Shown here: positions 8,144-16,620 of the stretch, one piece after another
Position numbering within the stretch: the first letter of the stretch is position 1
Layout of the letters: each line of letters starts with the position of its first letter
NCBI GenBank assembly: GCA_964462945.1
Contig: CAYWZW010000012.1
Span: forward strand, 1-64,000
Direction: 5' to 3'
Length of the DNA stretch: 64,000 nt
Source of the DNA: GCA-020343675 sp964462945
GTDB lineage: Bacteria; Planctomycetota; Phycisphaerae; Sedimentisphaerales; Anaerobacaceae
Position numbers and translations under genes: made by a program
Notes under the pieces: model-generated
Databases searched by the model: none
What the model saw: the letters and a program-made list of their open reading frames with translations, nothing else
What the model was told of the DNA's origin: nothing

Positions 8144-10228
8144 GTGATTTCTCATAAGTTCAAACATCGGACGACGGCATTTTTTTTCGCCGTTCTGTTC
8201 ATAGCTGGCCTACCCGTGGGCAAGACAAACGCCGCGGCAGCACCTGTCAGCGAAGGTGCTTCGGTCAGGCTTCTGTCCGAGGAGGTGCATGACAAGGGCT
8301 GGATTGTGTTCAGCGCCCGCTCTGACAAGGGTGATTGGGACTTATTCCTATGCAGGCCGGACGGAGATGCTCTGCACAACATCACGAGAACTCCCGAGTA
8401 TAACGAGGCGGCACCCCAGTTCTCGCGCGATGGCCGCAGGCTGCTCTTCCGGCGTCTGCCTCGCGATGAGCAAATCGACGGCAACCGTTACGGCACGCAG
8501 GGCGCCCTGGTCATAGCCAACAGCGACGGGACCGGTGCGGAAGTCTTCGGTGAGAATGGTGAGTATCCCTGGGCAAGCTGGAGTCCGGACGGCAAGCAAA
8601 TCGCCTGCCTGTCCATAGAAGGAGTCTCTTTCGTCGATGTCGCGAGCCGGCAGGTGGTCCGTCGTCTGAATCGGCAAGGTTTCTTCCAGCAGTTGACATG
8701 GTCGCCCGACGGTAAATGGCTGTGCGGCGTGGCCAATTCATTCGGCACCGGCTGGTCCGTCGCCAGAATGAACGCTCTTACCGGCCAGACCAATGCGGTC
8801 AGCCTGGTGAACTGTTGCACGCCCGATTGGTTTGCGGATGGCAAACACTTGATCTTTTCCAACCGTCCCCCCGGCCAGAAAGCCAACGACGGGTACGGCT
8901 GGACACAGTTGTGGATGGCCGATGCTGAAGGGATACGGCGAGAGTTGGTTTACGCCGAAGAAGGCCGGCATGCATACGGCGGGCAGGTCTCGCCCGACGG
9001 CAAATACGTCATCTTTACGGGCAATGTGCAGGAGAACGGCGATACCGGCAACGTCGGCGCGCCCATGGCCCTTATGCGGCTCGCGGACAGGCCGATTGTT
9101 GGAGGACAGGGCGGCGAAGCTCGCTCGATGTATCCTGGTGCAAAGAGGGGCCCCGTGCTGAAGCTGCCCGCCGGCTGGGAACCTTGCTGGACATTCACTG
9201 AGATTGGGACCGATACAGCCCGCCAAAGCAAAGGCGGTGATAGTTCTGGAGCCAACAGCCCACCGCAGAACACAGCTCCGGCGGTAATCGCGCTGGCGGA
9301 GGAGTTACACAGCAAAGGCTGGATCGTTTTCAGCGCGGCGACCGATAAGGGCGACTGGGATCTTTTTCTCGTGCGTCCCGACGGCTCGGACCGTCGGCAA
9401 ATAACCGATACCCGCAACTACAATGAGGCCGGGGCGCGGTTCTCACCGGATGGAACAAGACTGCTCTACTATCGTTTACCCGCCGCCGAGCAGATTGACA
9501 ACAACACGTACGGCACGTATGAGCTGGTCGTCGCCGATTCCAACGGCGCCAATCCCGTGGTCTATGGGAACCGCTTCAAGTGGGCTTCGTGGGGACCTGA
9601 CGGCAGGCAAATAGCGTGCCTGGACACAGCAGGCATACAGATCATCGACCTTGCGAGCCGGCGAGTCGTTCAGGAGCTGCCTCGCGAAGGGATTGTTCAG
9701 CAACTTGTCTGGTCGCCCGACGGAATGTGGTTTGCGGGCACAGCCAACGGCCTGGGTGTTGCCTGGACCATCGGAAGGCTCAGCGCCGGCACAGGTCAAA
9801 TTGACGCCGTAAGCGAAACCGACCGCTACAACTGTACGCCGGACTGGCTGGCTGATTCCGAGCGTATCGTTTACTCACGAGGAATCGTGCCGGATTCTGC
9901 GGGCTGGGCACAGTTGTGGGTGGCTGCTGGCAGCGGGGACCCGAGGCGAATGCTCTACGGCGAAGATGGCCGCCATATCTACGGCGGCTGCGTGTCTCCC
10001 GACGGGGCGTACGTCCTGTTTACGCGCAGCAAAGAAGACCTCGGCAAGGTGGACAATTCGCAAACGACCATGGCCATTGTCCGCTGGAAAGATACACCGA
10101 TGATCGGCCGAGGCAGTGAATCTCTGCGTGCAAATTATCCCGATGCACGAAGTGGGCCGCTGCTGGATTTGTCGTGGGGCTGGGAGCCGCACTGGACTTA
10201 CAATCAGACAGCCCCTGCGGCCAAATGA
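8144..10228 (+). CDS. Secreted TolB/PD40-type beta-propeller, internally duplicated
   Basis: A 694-residue protein with a signal peptide (AFFFAVLFIAGLPVG). Two tandem copies of the same propeller follow, residues about 40-355 and 385-690. Each opens with SKGWIVFSA or DKGWIVFSA, then DKGDWDLFL, a PDG-type repeat set (WSPDGK, FSPDGT, VSPDGKY) and a closing WEP.WT. These WD40-like PD40 repeats occur in TolB and in carbohydrate- or peptide-binding propellers. No enzyme site is seen. The listed start is GTG; a strong AAAGGAGGT lies 20 bases upstream, better spaced for an ATA codon at 8129. It follows the GH39-like gene by 60 bases, so a ligand-binding role in the same system is inferred. Confidence 0.75.
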   Translation: MISHKFKHRTTAFFFAVLFIAGLPVGKTNAAAAPVSEGASVRLLSEEVHDKGWIVFSARSDKGDWDLFLCRPDGDALHNITRTPEYNEAAPQFSRDGRRLLFRRLPRDEQIDGNRYGTQGALVIANSDGTGAEVFGENGEYPWASWSPDGKQIACLSIEGVSFVDVASRQVVRRLNRQGFFQQLTWSPDGKWLCGVANSFGTGWSVARMNALTGQTNAVSLVNCCTPDWFADGKHLIFSNRPPGQKANDGYGWTQLWMADAEGIRRELVYAEEGRHAYGGQVSPDGKYVIFTGNVQENGDTGNVGAPMALMRLADRPIVGGQGGEARSMYPGAKRGPVLKLPAGWEPCWTFTEIGTDTARQSKGGDSSGANSPPQNTAPAVIALAEELHSKGWIVFSAATDKGDWDLFLVRPDGSDRRQITDTRNYNEAGARFSPDGTRLLYYRLPAAEQIDNNTYGTYELVVADSNGANPVVYGNRFKWASWGPDGRQIACLDTAGIQIIDLASRRVVQELPREGIVQQLVWSPDGMWFAGTANGLGVAWTIGRLSAGTGQIDAVSETDRYNCTPDWLADSERIVYSRGIVPDSAGWAQLWVAAGSGDPRRMLYGEDGRHIYGGCVSPDGAYVLFTRSKEDLGKVDNSQTTMAIVRWKDTPMIGRGSESLRANYPDARSGPLLDLSWGWEPHWTYNQTAPAAK

Positions 10229-10271
10229 ATTTCGATACGAATGTGAACACGAAAGTGAAAGGCGATAAATA

Positions 10272-10763
10272 ATGGGCAAGAGGATCGTGATAAGCCTTAT
10301 CTGCGCGACGATAGTTTTGCACGGCCTGATCTGTCTATCCTGTAGAAAAGAGTCCGGCCCGGCGGCTGCCGGCGGAGAAGACCCGAACGTCACGTCCATG
10401 GGCAGTATTGAGGTAACCGCCCGCCTAACGGAGATACCCGAAGGCGCGATCTTCAAGCGAGAACTGTACGACTATACGACTGTCCTGAAGTACAACGTCC
10501 TCAAGGTGCACAGAGGGCAGGTGGGAGCAGAGACTATTTACGTCGGCCACTACAATCCCTTCAAGCCTCGCAGCGAGGCCGCGGATAAGCAAGTCCCAGG
10601 CATAGGCGGGAATCTCACGAGCTTCAGAGCGGGCCAGATCCATCGGATGGCACTGGAGGCGCCGATTGATGACTACTTCATGGGGGGAATCATAAACAAG
10701 TATTTTGGAAAGTTTGACGGGCCCATTTATTGGGCGGTCTGGACCAACGAAGTTTCGAAATAA
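10272..10763 (+). CDS. Lipoprotein of unknown function next to acyltransferase genes
   Basis: A 163-residue protein whose N-terminus (GKRIVISLICATIVLHGLICLSC) is a lipoprotein signal with the lipid-attachment Cys at residue 24. The mature part is soluble and beta-rich, with no motif I recognise. It ends 6 bases before the AlgI-type acyltransferase start and begins 43 bases after the propeller gene, so co-transcription is likely. The location suggests a lipid-anchored accessory factor of polysaccharide acetylation, but that is inference from context only. Confidence 0.7.
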   Translation: MGKRIVISLICATIVLHGLICLSCRKESGPAAAGGEDPNVTSMGSIEVTARLTEIPEGAIFKRELYDYTTVLKYNVLKVHRGQVGAETIYVGHYNPFKPRSEAADKQVPGIGGNLTSFRAGQIHRMALEAPIDDYFMGGIINKYFGKFDGPIYWAVWTNEVSK

Positions 10764-10769
10764 CACTCC

Positions 10770-12263
10770 ATGAGCTTCACGTCGCACATATTCGTGTTCT
10801 ATTTCCTGCCGCTTGTTTTGCTGGGCTACGCCCTGATACCACAGAATCTCCGGCTCCTGCGCACGGCCTTTCTCCTGGTGGCCAGTTACGTTTTTTATGG
10901 CTGGCTGAGTCTGTGGTTCGTGGCGATTGTGTTTGGGACGACCTGCTTCAATTACATTCTGGCAGGACGAATTGTGCGATCACAAAGCAAGGATGTGCGC
11001 CGCGTATTGATCGCGCTCGCCGTGGCAATGAACCTGGTCCTGCTTGCCTTTTTCAAATACGCCGTGTTTTTCCAGGACAATTTCAACGGCATTCTGAGAT
11101 TCTGCGGTTCCGGCACGATGCCCGTCCTGCACGTGGTCTTGCCCGTGGGAATCTCGTTCTATACGTTTAGAGTTCTCAGCTACGTCATCGATGTCTATCG
11201 CGGCCATCGGCCGGCGCGTTCCTTTCTCGACTTCGCCTGCTATGTTGCCTTCTTTCCGCAATTGCTTTCCGGGCCGATACAGCGTTACGGAACAATCGAC
11301 GACAAATCAGAGACGACGGCCACGTTTGCCGATCAGCTTGCTACGCCAACGAAAAGCCTGTCCAGGTTTTCCTATGGCGCAGCGCTCTTTGTTCTCGGTT
11401 TTGCCAAGAAGGTGCTTCTGGCCGATATAGTGGGGCAAGCGGCCGACGCCGTATTTGCGGCTGAGGCGCCGGGAACTCTGGACGTTTGGTTCGGAGCAGC
11501 GGCGTACACGTTCCAGTTGTACTTTGACTTCTCCGCCTACTCGGAGATGGCCATCGGCCTGGGAGCCATGCTCGGCTTCGAATGCCCCAGAAACTTCAAC
11601 GCGCCCTATCGGGCCAACAGCATAACGGATTTTTGGAGGCGCTGGCACATTTCACTCTCGAGCTGGTTTAGAGACTACCTGTACATACCGCTCGGTGGCA
11701 ATCGCAAAGGCGCCGTCCGATCCTACTTCAATCTTGTGACGGTGTTTCTATTGTGCGGCTTGTGGCATGGTGCGAGCTGGACGTTTATCGTCTGGGGCGC
11801 CTATCACGGCGCCTTCCTCGCACTTGAACGCTTGTTGGGCAAAAGGACCGTTTATTCTTTTCTGCCTCGACCGCTGCAAATAAGCGCTACTTTTGTGGTC
11901 ATCACAGTAGGCTGGGTTCTCTTTCGCTCGCCGGATATGAGCCATGCGTGGAGACTTCTTGAGACCATGTTTACGCTCTCTGAGCCACACGGCGGTTCTA
12001 TCCTGCTGGGCCCTCTCCTATACACACCGGGCCATTTGTTGACGATTGCTCTCTGCTCGTTCCTCGCGTTCCAGCCGGTGCAAGCCTTTGACTGGGCAAT
12101 CGGTCCTTCGGCTTCGCTCAGGACGGCTGCGCGCGCAGGCCAGGGGCCGTGTGCTCGCCGCTTGACCTGGTTCAAGGCGGCGACATTGGTCGGGCTATTC
12201 TGCTTGTCGCTGATGGTCATGTTCGCACACACCTTCAGCTCGTTCTTGTACTTCCAGTTTTAG
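10770..12263 (+). CDS. MBOAT-family polysaccharide O-acyltransferase (AlgI-like)
   Basis: A 497-residue multi-pass membrane protein with the usual AlgI/DltB length and landmarks. These include PVGISFYTFRVLSYVIDVYR, FFPQLLSGPIQRYG, YTFQLYFDFSAYSEMAIGLG, TDFWRRWHISLSSWFRDYLY (His293) and LCGLWHGASWTFIVWG (His333, the catalytic His position of MBOAT proteins). In alginate-type systems AlgI passes acyl groups across the membrane to periplasmic SGNH proteins, and here an AlgJ/AlgX-like gene follows after 9 bases. The product would therefore O-acetylate an exported polysaccharide or another extracytoplasmic acceptor. No alginate synthase genes are present in the window, so the acceptor is not known to be alginate. 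Confidence 0.92.
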   Translation: MSFTSHIFVFYFLPLVLLGYALIPQNLRLLRTAFLLVASYVFYGWLSLWFVAIVFGTTCFNYILAGRIVRSQSKDVRRVLIALAVAMNLVLLAFFKYAVFFQDNFNGILRFCGSGTMPVLHVVLPVGISFYTFRVLSYVIDVYRGHRPARSFLDFACYVAFFPQLLSGPIQRYGTIDDKSETTATFADQLATPTKSLSRFSYGAALFVLGFAKKVLLADIVGQAADAVFAAEAPGTLDVWFGAAAYTFQLYFDFSAYSEMAIGLGAMLGFECPRNFNAPYRANSITDFWRRWHISLSSWFRDYLYIPLGGNRKGAVRSYFNLVTVFLLCGLWHGASWTFIVWGAYHGAFLALERLLGKRTVYSFLPRPLQISATFVVITVGWVLFRSPDMSHAWRLLETMFTLSEPHGGSILLGPLLYTPGHLLTIALCSFLAFQPVQAFDWAIGPSASLRTAARAGQGPCARRLTWFKAATLVGLFCLSLMVMFAHTFSSFLYFQF

Positions 12264-12272
12264 GGGCAAAGC

Positions 12273-13415
12273 GTGCTTTACAATCGAAACGGATACATCT
12301 TCCTGACAGCGGCCTTTTTGGCTTTGATTTGCAGTGCTGGCCTTGTTCAGATAGTTGTAGATTTGAGGCAAGGGCGAACTCCACAAGTAACCGAGCTTTT
12401 TGTCCGGATGTCTACCAGCGCCAACATAAGGGCATTTGAGACCGATCTCCAGGACAACTGTTGGCTAGCCCAAAGACTCAGGCCGTATGTGCAGTACGCT
12501 CAATTCATGGCCTTGCGGGAACTCGGGGACAAAGCAGTTGTTGGCGAAGATAACTGGCTCTTCTATAAGCCGGCAGTGCAGTACTTGGTCGAACCCTGGC
12601 CGCTCGGCTCGGTATGTGATCAGGGTAACGTGATCACGGCGGTTGTCTCCTTCAGAGATCAGTTGGCCGAGCGGGGCATACACCTGCTCGTCGTGCCCGT
12701 GCCTAACAAGGCAAGCGTTTATCCTGACATGCTGACCAGGCAGGCAAAAGACAAAGATGAGCCCGTCAATGCCAGGACCATCGAGGTCATGCGTCGGCTG
12801 CGAGAGGCTGAGGTGGAAGTGGTCGATCTGTTCGCACTATTCAAACAGGCTCGTGCGGACTCGTCTGATGGTGAGGCGACGAAATACTATCTGGTCCAGG
12901 ACAGCCATTGGTCACCGGATGGTGTTCGGCTTGCAGCAAAAGCCATCGCCCGCAGACTTATTGATTTGGGCTGGGTGGAGAGGGGACAGACCGAATATGC
13001 GCTGAAGTCAGTGACGATAGAGCGGCGCGGGGACATTTTGAAGATGATCCAGTCGCCGCAGATTGAAAGGCAATTCAAGCCGGAGCAGATCGACTGTACA
13101 CAGGTACTCAAGCTCGCGACCAAACAACCTTACCACGACGATCCAAATTCCGAAATCCTTGTGTTAGGGGACAGCTTCCTTCGCATCTACAGTCACGATG
13201 AACCCAGCGCTGCAGGCTTTGTGGAGCACCTGGCATACGAGCTTGGATTCGCTCTTACTGCAATCGTGAATGACGGAGGAGCCTCCACGCTTGTCAGGCA
13301 ACAGCTCGGCCGTAATCCCAGGCTGCTCGCCAACAAGAAAGTGATCGTCTGGGAGTTCGTGGAACGCGATATTCGTTTCGGCGCCGAAGGATGGCAGATA
13401 GTCCCCTTGCCCTGA
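12273..13415 (+). CDS. AlgJ/AlgX-like SGNH-fold acetyltransferase
   Basis: A 380-residue protein with an N-terminal membrane or signal segment (FLTAAFLALICSAGLVQIVV) and an extracytoplasmic SGNH-like domain. The signature residues are visible: the DSHWSP motif (Asp210, His212) and the GDSF nucleophile motif (Ser301), plus VVPVPNKASVYPD and a C-terminal WEFVERDI. Family members transfer acetyl from the AlgI-type partner to polysaccharide hydroxyls. GTG start; the gene follows its MBOAT partner by 9 bases, consistent with one operon. The alternative of a simple esterase is less likely given the neighbour. Confidence 0.88.
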   Translation: MLYNRNGYIFLTAAFLALICSAGLVQIVVDLRQGRTPQVTELFVRMSTSANIRAFETDLQDNCWLAQRLRPYVQYAQFMALRELGDKAVVGEDNWLFYKPAVQYLVEPWPLGSVCDQGNVITAVVSFRDQLAERGIHLLVVPVPNKASVYPDMLTRQAKDKDEPVNARTIEVMRRLREAEVEVVDLFALFKQARADSSDGEATKYYLVQDSHWSPDGVRLAAKAIARRLIDLGWVERGQTEYALKSVTIERRGDILKMIQSPQIERQFKPEQIDCTQVLKLATKQPYHDDPNSEILVLGDSFLRIYSHDEPSAAGFVEHLAYELGFALTAIVNDGGASTLVRQQLGRNPRLLANKKVIVWEFVERDIRFGAEGWQIVPLP

Positions 13416-13428
13416 CCGATCAGGTTTT

Positions 13429-13524
13429 TCCCGCGACATCGGCACAAACAACAGGCATACTGGAACCTTCTTCTCCGGCCTGGTCGATGATATCCGCGTC
13501 TACAACCGGGCCATGAGCCCGTAG
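13429..13524 (+). pseudogene. C-terminal tail of a LamG-type protein (remnant)
   Basis: Immediately after the AlgJ-like stop codon a frame reads TGTFFSGLVDDIRVYNRAMSP and then TAG. The F-x-G-x-(V/I)-D-D-(I/V)-R-(I/V)-Y-N-R-A-(L/M)-S pattern is the usual last strand of LamG/concanavalin-like domains in secreted planctomycete proteins. Nothing upstream in this frame belongs to such a protein, so only the 3' end of a lost gene is left, presumably after a deletion or recombination. Confidence 0.55.
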
Positions 13525-13552
13525 TCACCACTTTTTGCACGAAACGGCTCAA

Positions 13553-13582
13553 GGGCTGGCAGCTTGAGAGAGTTGTCAGCCC
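13553..13582 (+). terminator. Hairpin downstream of the acetylation operon
   Basis: A 30-base inverted repeat, GGGCTGGCAGCT with AGTTGTCAGCCC, gives a 12-bp stem (two G-U pairs) with a 6-base loop, followed after about 30 bases by an AT-rich run. It is placed correctly to end transcription from the 3.8-13.4 kb run. It lacks an immediate U-run, so the call is tentative. Confidence 0.45.
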
Positions 13583-13984
13583 TTCGTTCGTTTGGAATAG
13601 TCCATTGAATACTATTATTTTTTTAAAAATGCGTCCTTGGCCTAATAGCTCACATTTTTTAGGACTTGATACGGACAAAATCAGGGCCTGTGGAGACATT
13701 TTGGGATCATGAATTTTCGAGGAATTCTGACGTTTTGTAGGTCAAGAAATTGGGGCCGTCTTGGGGTGACATGTCACTCTCCTACAACTTCTGTTTGCGA
13801 CAGTGTTGCTCGCCACTCTTCGCCGGCTGCGACTCCGCTACGCGGCGCTTCGTCACGCCCGTCACTTTTCCTCTGTTATCATCCAAGTGTCAGATCGAAT
13901 CTCAGCTATTTCACTTCGAGACGCCCAGCTCAAGATTGGTACGAATTCGACTCTTCTTGCCTCTGTTCAATCGCTCAAGCCTTT
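13583..13984. other. Intergenic region without recognised gene
   Basis: This stretch separates the acetylation operon (plus strand) from the converging subtilisin gene (minus strand). It contains an AT-rich run near 13610-13630. Open frames across it are low in similarity to anything I recognise, lack ribosome binding sites and overlap the subtilisin gene antisense. I see no gene. Confidence 0.5.
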
Positions 13985-15292
13985 TCACAATTGAGAATCT
14001 TGCCCACGAATATCATTTTGACTTTCTTGTTCGGACTGGAGAAATTCTTCCGCTTCCCTGCCACCGATTTCGCCTATAAGGTTATGTATACATGTCGTAA
14101 AATCGCCAAACTCATTGCACGGTTTATACGGATAGGCTCGTATGAGATGTCTCACTGCCGGCTCACCTATTTCAAGCAGAGCTTTGTTGGCTCTCTCGAA
14201 AAGCTGGGCATAACCTGGAAACAAGCAATCTATGATGTACCTGATATCTCTGGGACGCTTTCTGTCACCAGTCATTATTTTGTCGATCTTTCTCATCTTA
14301 AGGGCCACCCAGTGGGATGGAAACAGTACCCTGAATAGGAACTCTGGGATAGGGATGACAATGAGCAGTCCTACACACACAAGAACAATCATGCAGATAG
14401 CTTCGAGCAAAACGAAAAAGGCTTGTCTTGCCTTTCGCAGGGCGGCATACGTTCCACTTATCGCAGATAGAGCATTGAGACGATTCATGGAGCCCTGCTC
14501 AAAACCGACTACATCATCTGAAGTGTCTTGAAGGATTTCCAAGATCTGTTGGTTTTCAAGGGAAGGATCCAGTTGCAGCATTTTCACTATCACCCCCGAC
14601 ACTCTTGGGGCGGCAAACGATGTTCCGTTAAGCATCACCGTGCGGGCACGAGTCTCTATGCCGATGTCCGAAGGAAGGGTAACTGTCTGTGCGGTTTGGT
14701 AGCTTCCATCCGCAAAAATATCTATATTGCCATAATTGGAGTAATCCTTGCGCACTCCATTGGCAGAGGCACCCACGCAAATAACTCCATCAAGGCTGGC
14801 CGGGTAAATTGAATCCTCTATGCCGTCATTGCCCGCGGCTGCAACGACAATAGCATCCTGCTCAAGAATATCTCTGATGAGCCTTACCTCCTGTGGCTTG
14901 GGGGAATATGACCCGAGGCTTATGTTTACTACGACTCGGTCAGCGGGTTTGATTCGGAGATAGCTTCTTATCAGGGCAAGAGCATTGAGATACCTCTCGC
15001 TGTCAACCGCGCCTCGCGTGTCGTCCACACCATAAAAGCGGAGCTCATCAGGTTCACCATATCTTCTCAATATGCTACATACTACCTGGCCGTGAGTGAG
15101 GTCTTCGAAGAGGCCCAGGATGCTTCGTTCTTCTTTCATCATACTGGAAGCTGAATCGACGACGAATGCTATGACTTCCGGTCCATTCCTGTCTTTTGAC
15201 AATTGAGCAAGGTTGAGGAACAGAAGGCAAATCGCCGCCACAAGGATAAGCAAAAGCAACCTTCGATATTTGCGTCTGTGAAAAGGCTTCAT
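13985..15292 (-). CDS. Membrane-anchored subtilisin-like serine protease (S8)
   Basis: A 435-residue protein. An N-terminal membrane segment (residues about 11-29) is followed by a peptidase S8 domain with Asp46 (AFVVDSA), His67 (THGQVV), the oxyanion Asn155 (AAAGNDG) and Ser225 (LNGTSFAAPRVSG), so the triad is complete. There is little room for a propeptide. A second membrane helix (about 291-315) follows, then about 120 residues with HEAT-like character (NKALLEIGEPAVRHLIRAY). The protease domain would lie outside the membrane and the C-terminal part inside. The chosen ATG has no clear ribosome binding site; a short degraded frame lies 33 bases upstream. Substrate unknown. Confidence 0.85.
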   Translation of the reverse strand: MKPFHRRKYRRLLLLILVAAICLLFLNLAQLSKDRNGPEVIAFVVDSASSMMKEERSILGLFEDLTHGQVVCSILRRYGEPDELRFYGVDDTRGAVDSERYLNALALIRSYLRIKPADRVVVNISLGSYSPKPQEVRLIRDILEQDAIVVAAAGNDGIEDSIYPASLDGVICVGASANGVRKDYSNYGNIDIFADGSYQTAQTVTLPSDIGIETRARTVMLNGTSFAAPRVSGVIVKMLQLDPSLENQQILEILQDTSDDVVGFEQGSMNRLNALSAISGTYAALRKARQAFFVLLEAICMIVLVCVGLLIVIPIPEFLFRVLFPSHWVALKMRKIDKIMTGDRKRPRDIRYIIDCLFPGYAQLFERANKALLEIGEPAVRHLIRAYPYKPCNEFGDFTTCIHNLIGEIGGREAEEFLQSEQESQNDIRGQDSQL

Positions 15293-15325
15293 TTTGTCGG
15301 TTCAGAGTGCGGTGGTGGTATCTTC

Positions 15326-15572
15326 TCAGTTAACGTACTCTACATGCACTTTCCCATCGAGGCATCCGTACTCGATCCAGCCACTACTCTACGCCCACCA
15401 CAAGATATTTGGATAAAGCTCTTCAAAGGATATTGTCATGGCGTATATCTCATCCACCTGCCAAGCGAACCCAACGATTCTATCAGACGCATCCGCCGGC
15501 CGAAAGGACCAAGAGTCGTGGTTTTTTGCTGATCGCCCCCAAACTACTCCCGCAATCAGGGACAACCATCAG
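15326..15572 (-). pseudogene. Degraded small gene upstream of the subtilisin gene
   Basis: On the minus strand one frame runs from about 15572 to a TGA at 15326 with a single in-frame TAG. It reads AKNHDSWSFRPADASDRIV, then EIYAMTISFEELYPNILWWA, the TAG, then SSGWIEYGCLDGKVHVEYVN. The Trp- and acid-rich composition, and the FEELYPNI...GWIEYG pattern seen in small hypothetical proteins, look coding. CAG (Gln) or TGG (Trp) to TAG would explain the stop. The ATG at 15439 could start the last 37 codons. It ends 33 bases before the protease start, so the two may once have been co-transcribed. Function unknown. Confidence 0.35.
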
Positions 15573-16620
15573 GACAATCAGAGCTATCGTTCCCGCTCTC
15601 CCCACAAACCACCTCCCGGCTGTCGCGGGGCGGGGTGTGGGTGGTTTGGCATAGTCACTGTGGCCCCGCTGACGGCGGTGGCCGGCGGCATTCTATATAG
15701 GCTTGGCACAAAGCAACCTGCTGTTCAGGTTGCTGATGAGCGGCCCGAATGGTCTTGTATAAGCCAAATCGAAAGAGCACTTTAGACTGAATCCCTGTAC
15801 GTCTTGCAAGGCTGTCAGTACTTCAAATGAAATAGCAGTTTAACAATGCAAATTAACAGAGAATTCACCATTGCTTCATAACCGTCTAACATGGGTGGTA
15901 TAAATTCCAGTTGAGCATGGAGACAGATCGTTATCCCCATGCAAGAGTATCTATCTGAAAGTTGATATGCTCTGCCCAACGAGTTCGGTTAACGGCTGGA
16001 TCAATTGCAAGCCCCAAGACTGCGGGCTGCTTGACAACGCTGAAATCGAACTCATCAAGAGGCTGAAAGACACAAGAATTCTACAGTGTGAAAGGAGGTG
16101 ATTTGCACAAAAGAAGTGTGTACGAACCTTCTGTGTGAAGTAGAGATTTCCTGGACAAGTTAAATAGCATCGAAGACAAGGAAGGTGCTCATCCATATAC
16201 AGAATGGATGGGACGTTGTGAGCTGTCGTGATGTGAAGAGGGAGCCAATCGCGAAAGACGGCGTTTAGGAACCCTCCAGAAAAGAGGCAGGCCAGCGGTC
16301 AACCTGGAAAGCGAGCCGCCGGCCCACCGGCGTCCGGACAAGCATACTCAAGACGCTTATCCGATTCGTCACTATTCTACCATCTTAGGCGGCCCTGATG
16401 GAGCAGTTCTCACAAAGATTGTCTCTATTTGGACTACGGCTTGTTGTACCAGACCCGTCCTACGCTTCCTCATCTTCGCCGTAAGTCAAAGCGAGCCTAT
16501 TCTCTGTTTCCGGCAGCAAGGTTCACGTTGGTCCTCTGTCTTGAATGAAAGACCAGAACGAAGGTGAAACCAAAAGGAAAAGAAATGAAGAAGAAGTATT
16601 CTTGCTCAAGGAGAATTACC
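15573..16620. other. Intergenic region, about 1 kb, no firm gene
   Basis: Only weak candidates occur here. A 45-codon plus-strand frame at 15967-16101 (MLCPTSSVNGWINCKPQDCG...) ends inside a perfect Shine-Dalgarno-like AAAGGAGGTGA (about 16091-16101), but no gene follows that site: the frame after it closes within 11 codons. A longer plus-strand frame overlapping 15438-15785 is antisense to the degraded gene above and looks spurious. The right end holds the leader of the large secreted protein, including its AAGGAG at about 16608-16613. Confidence 0.45.

Noticed and set aside
13709..14338. 209-codon plus-strand frame
   Set aside because: Overlaps the subtilisin gene antisense, has no start signal and atypical composition.
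15438..15785. 115-codon plus-strand frame
   Set aside because: Lies opposite the degraded small gene at 15326-15572, which reads more like protein; no binding site or motif.
16091..16101. Perfect AAAGGAGGTGA as the binding site of a new gene
   Set aside because: The only start at the right distance (TTG) leads to an 11-codon frame.
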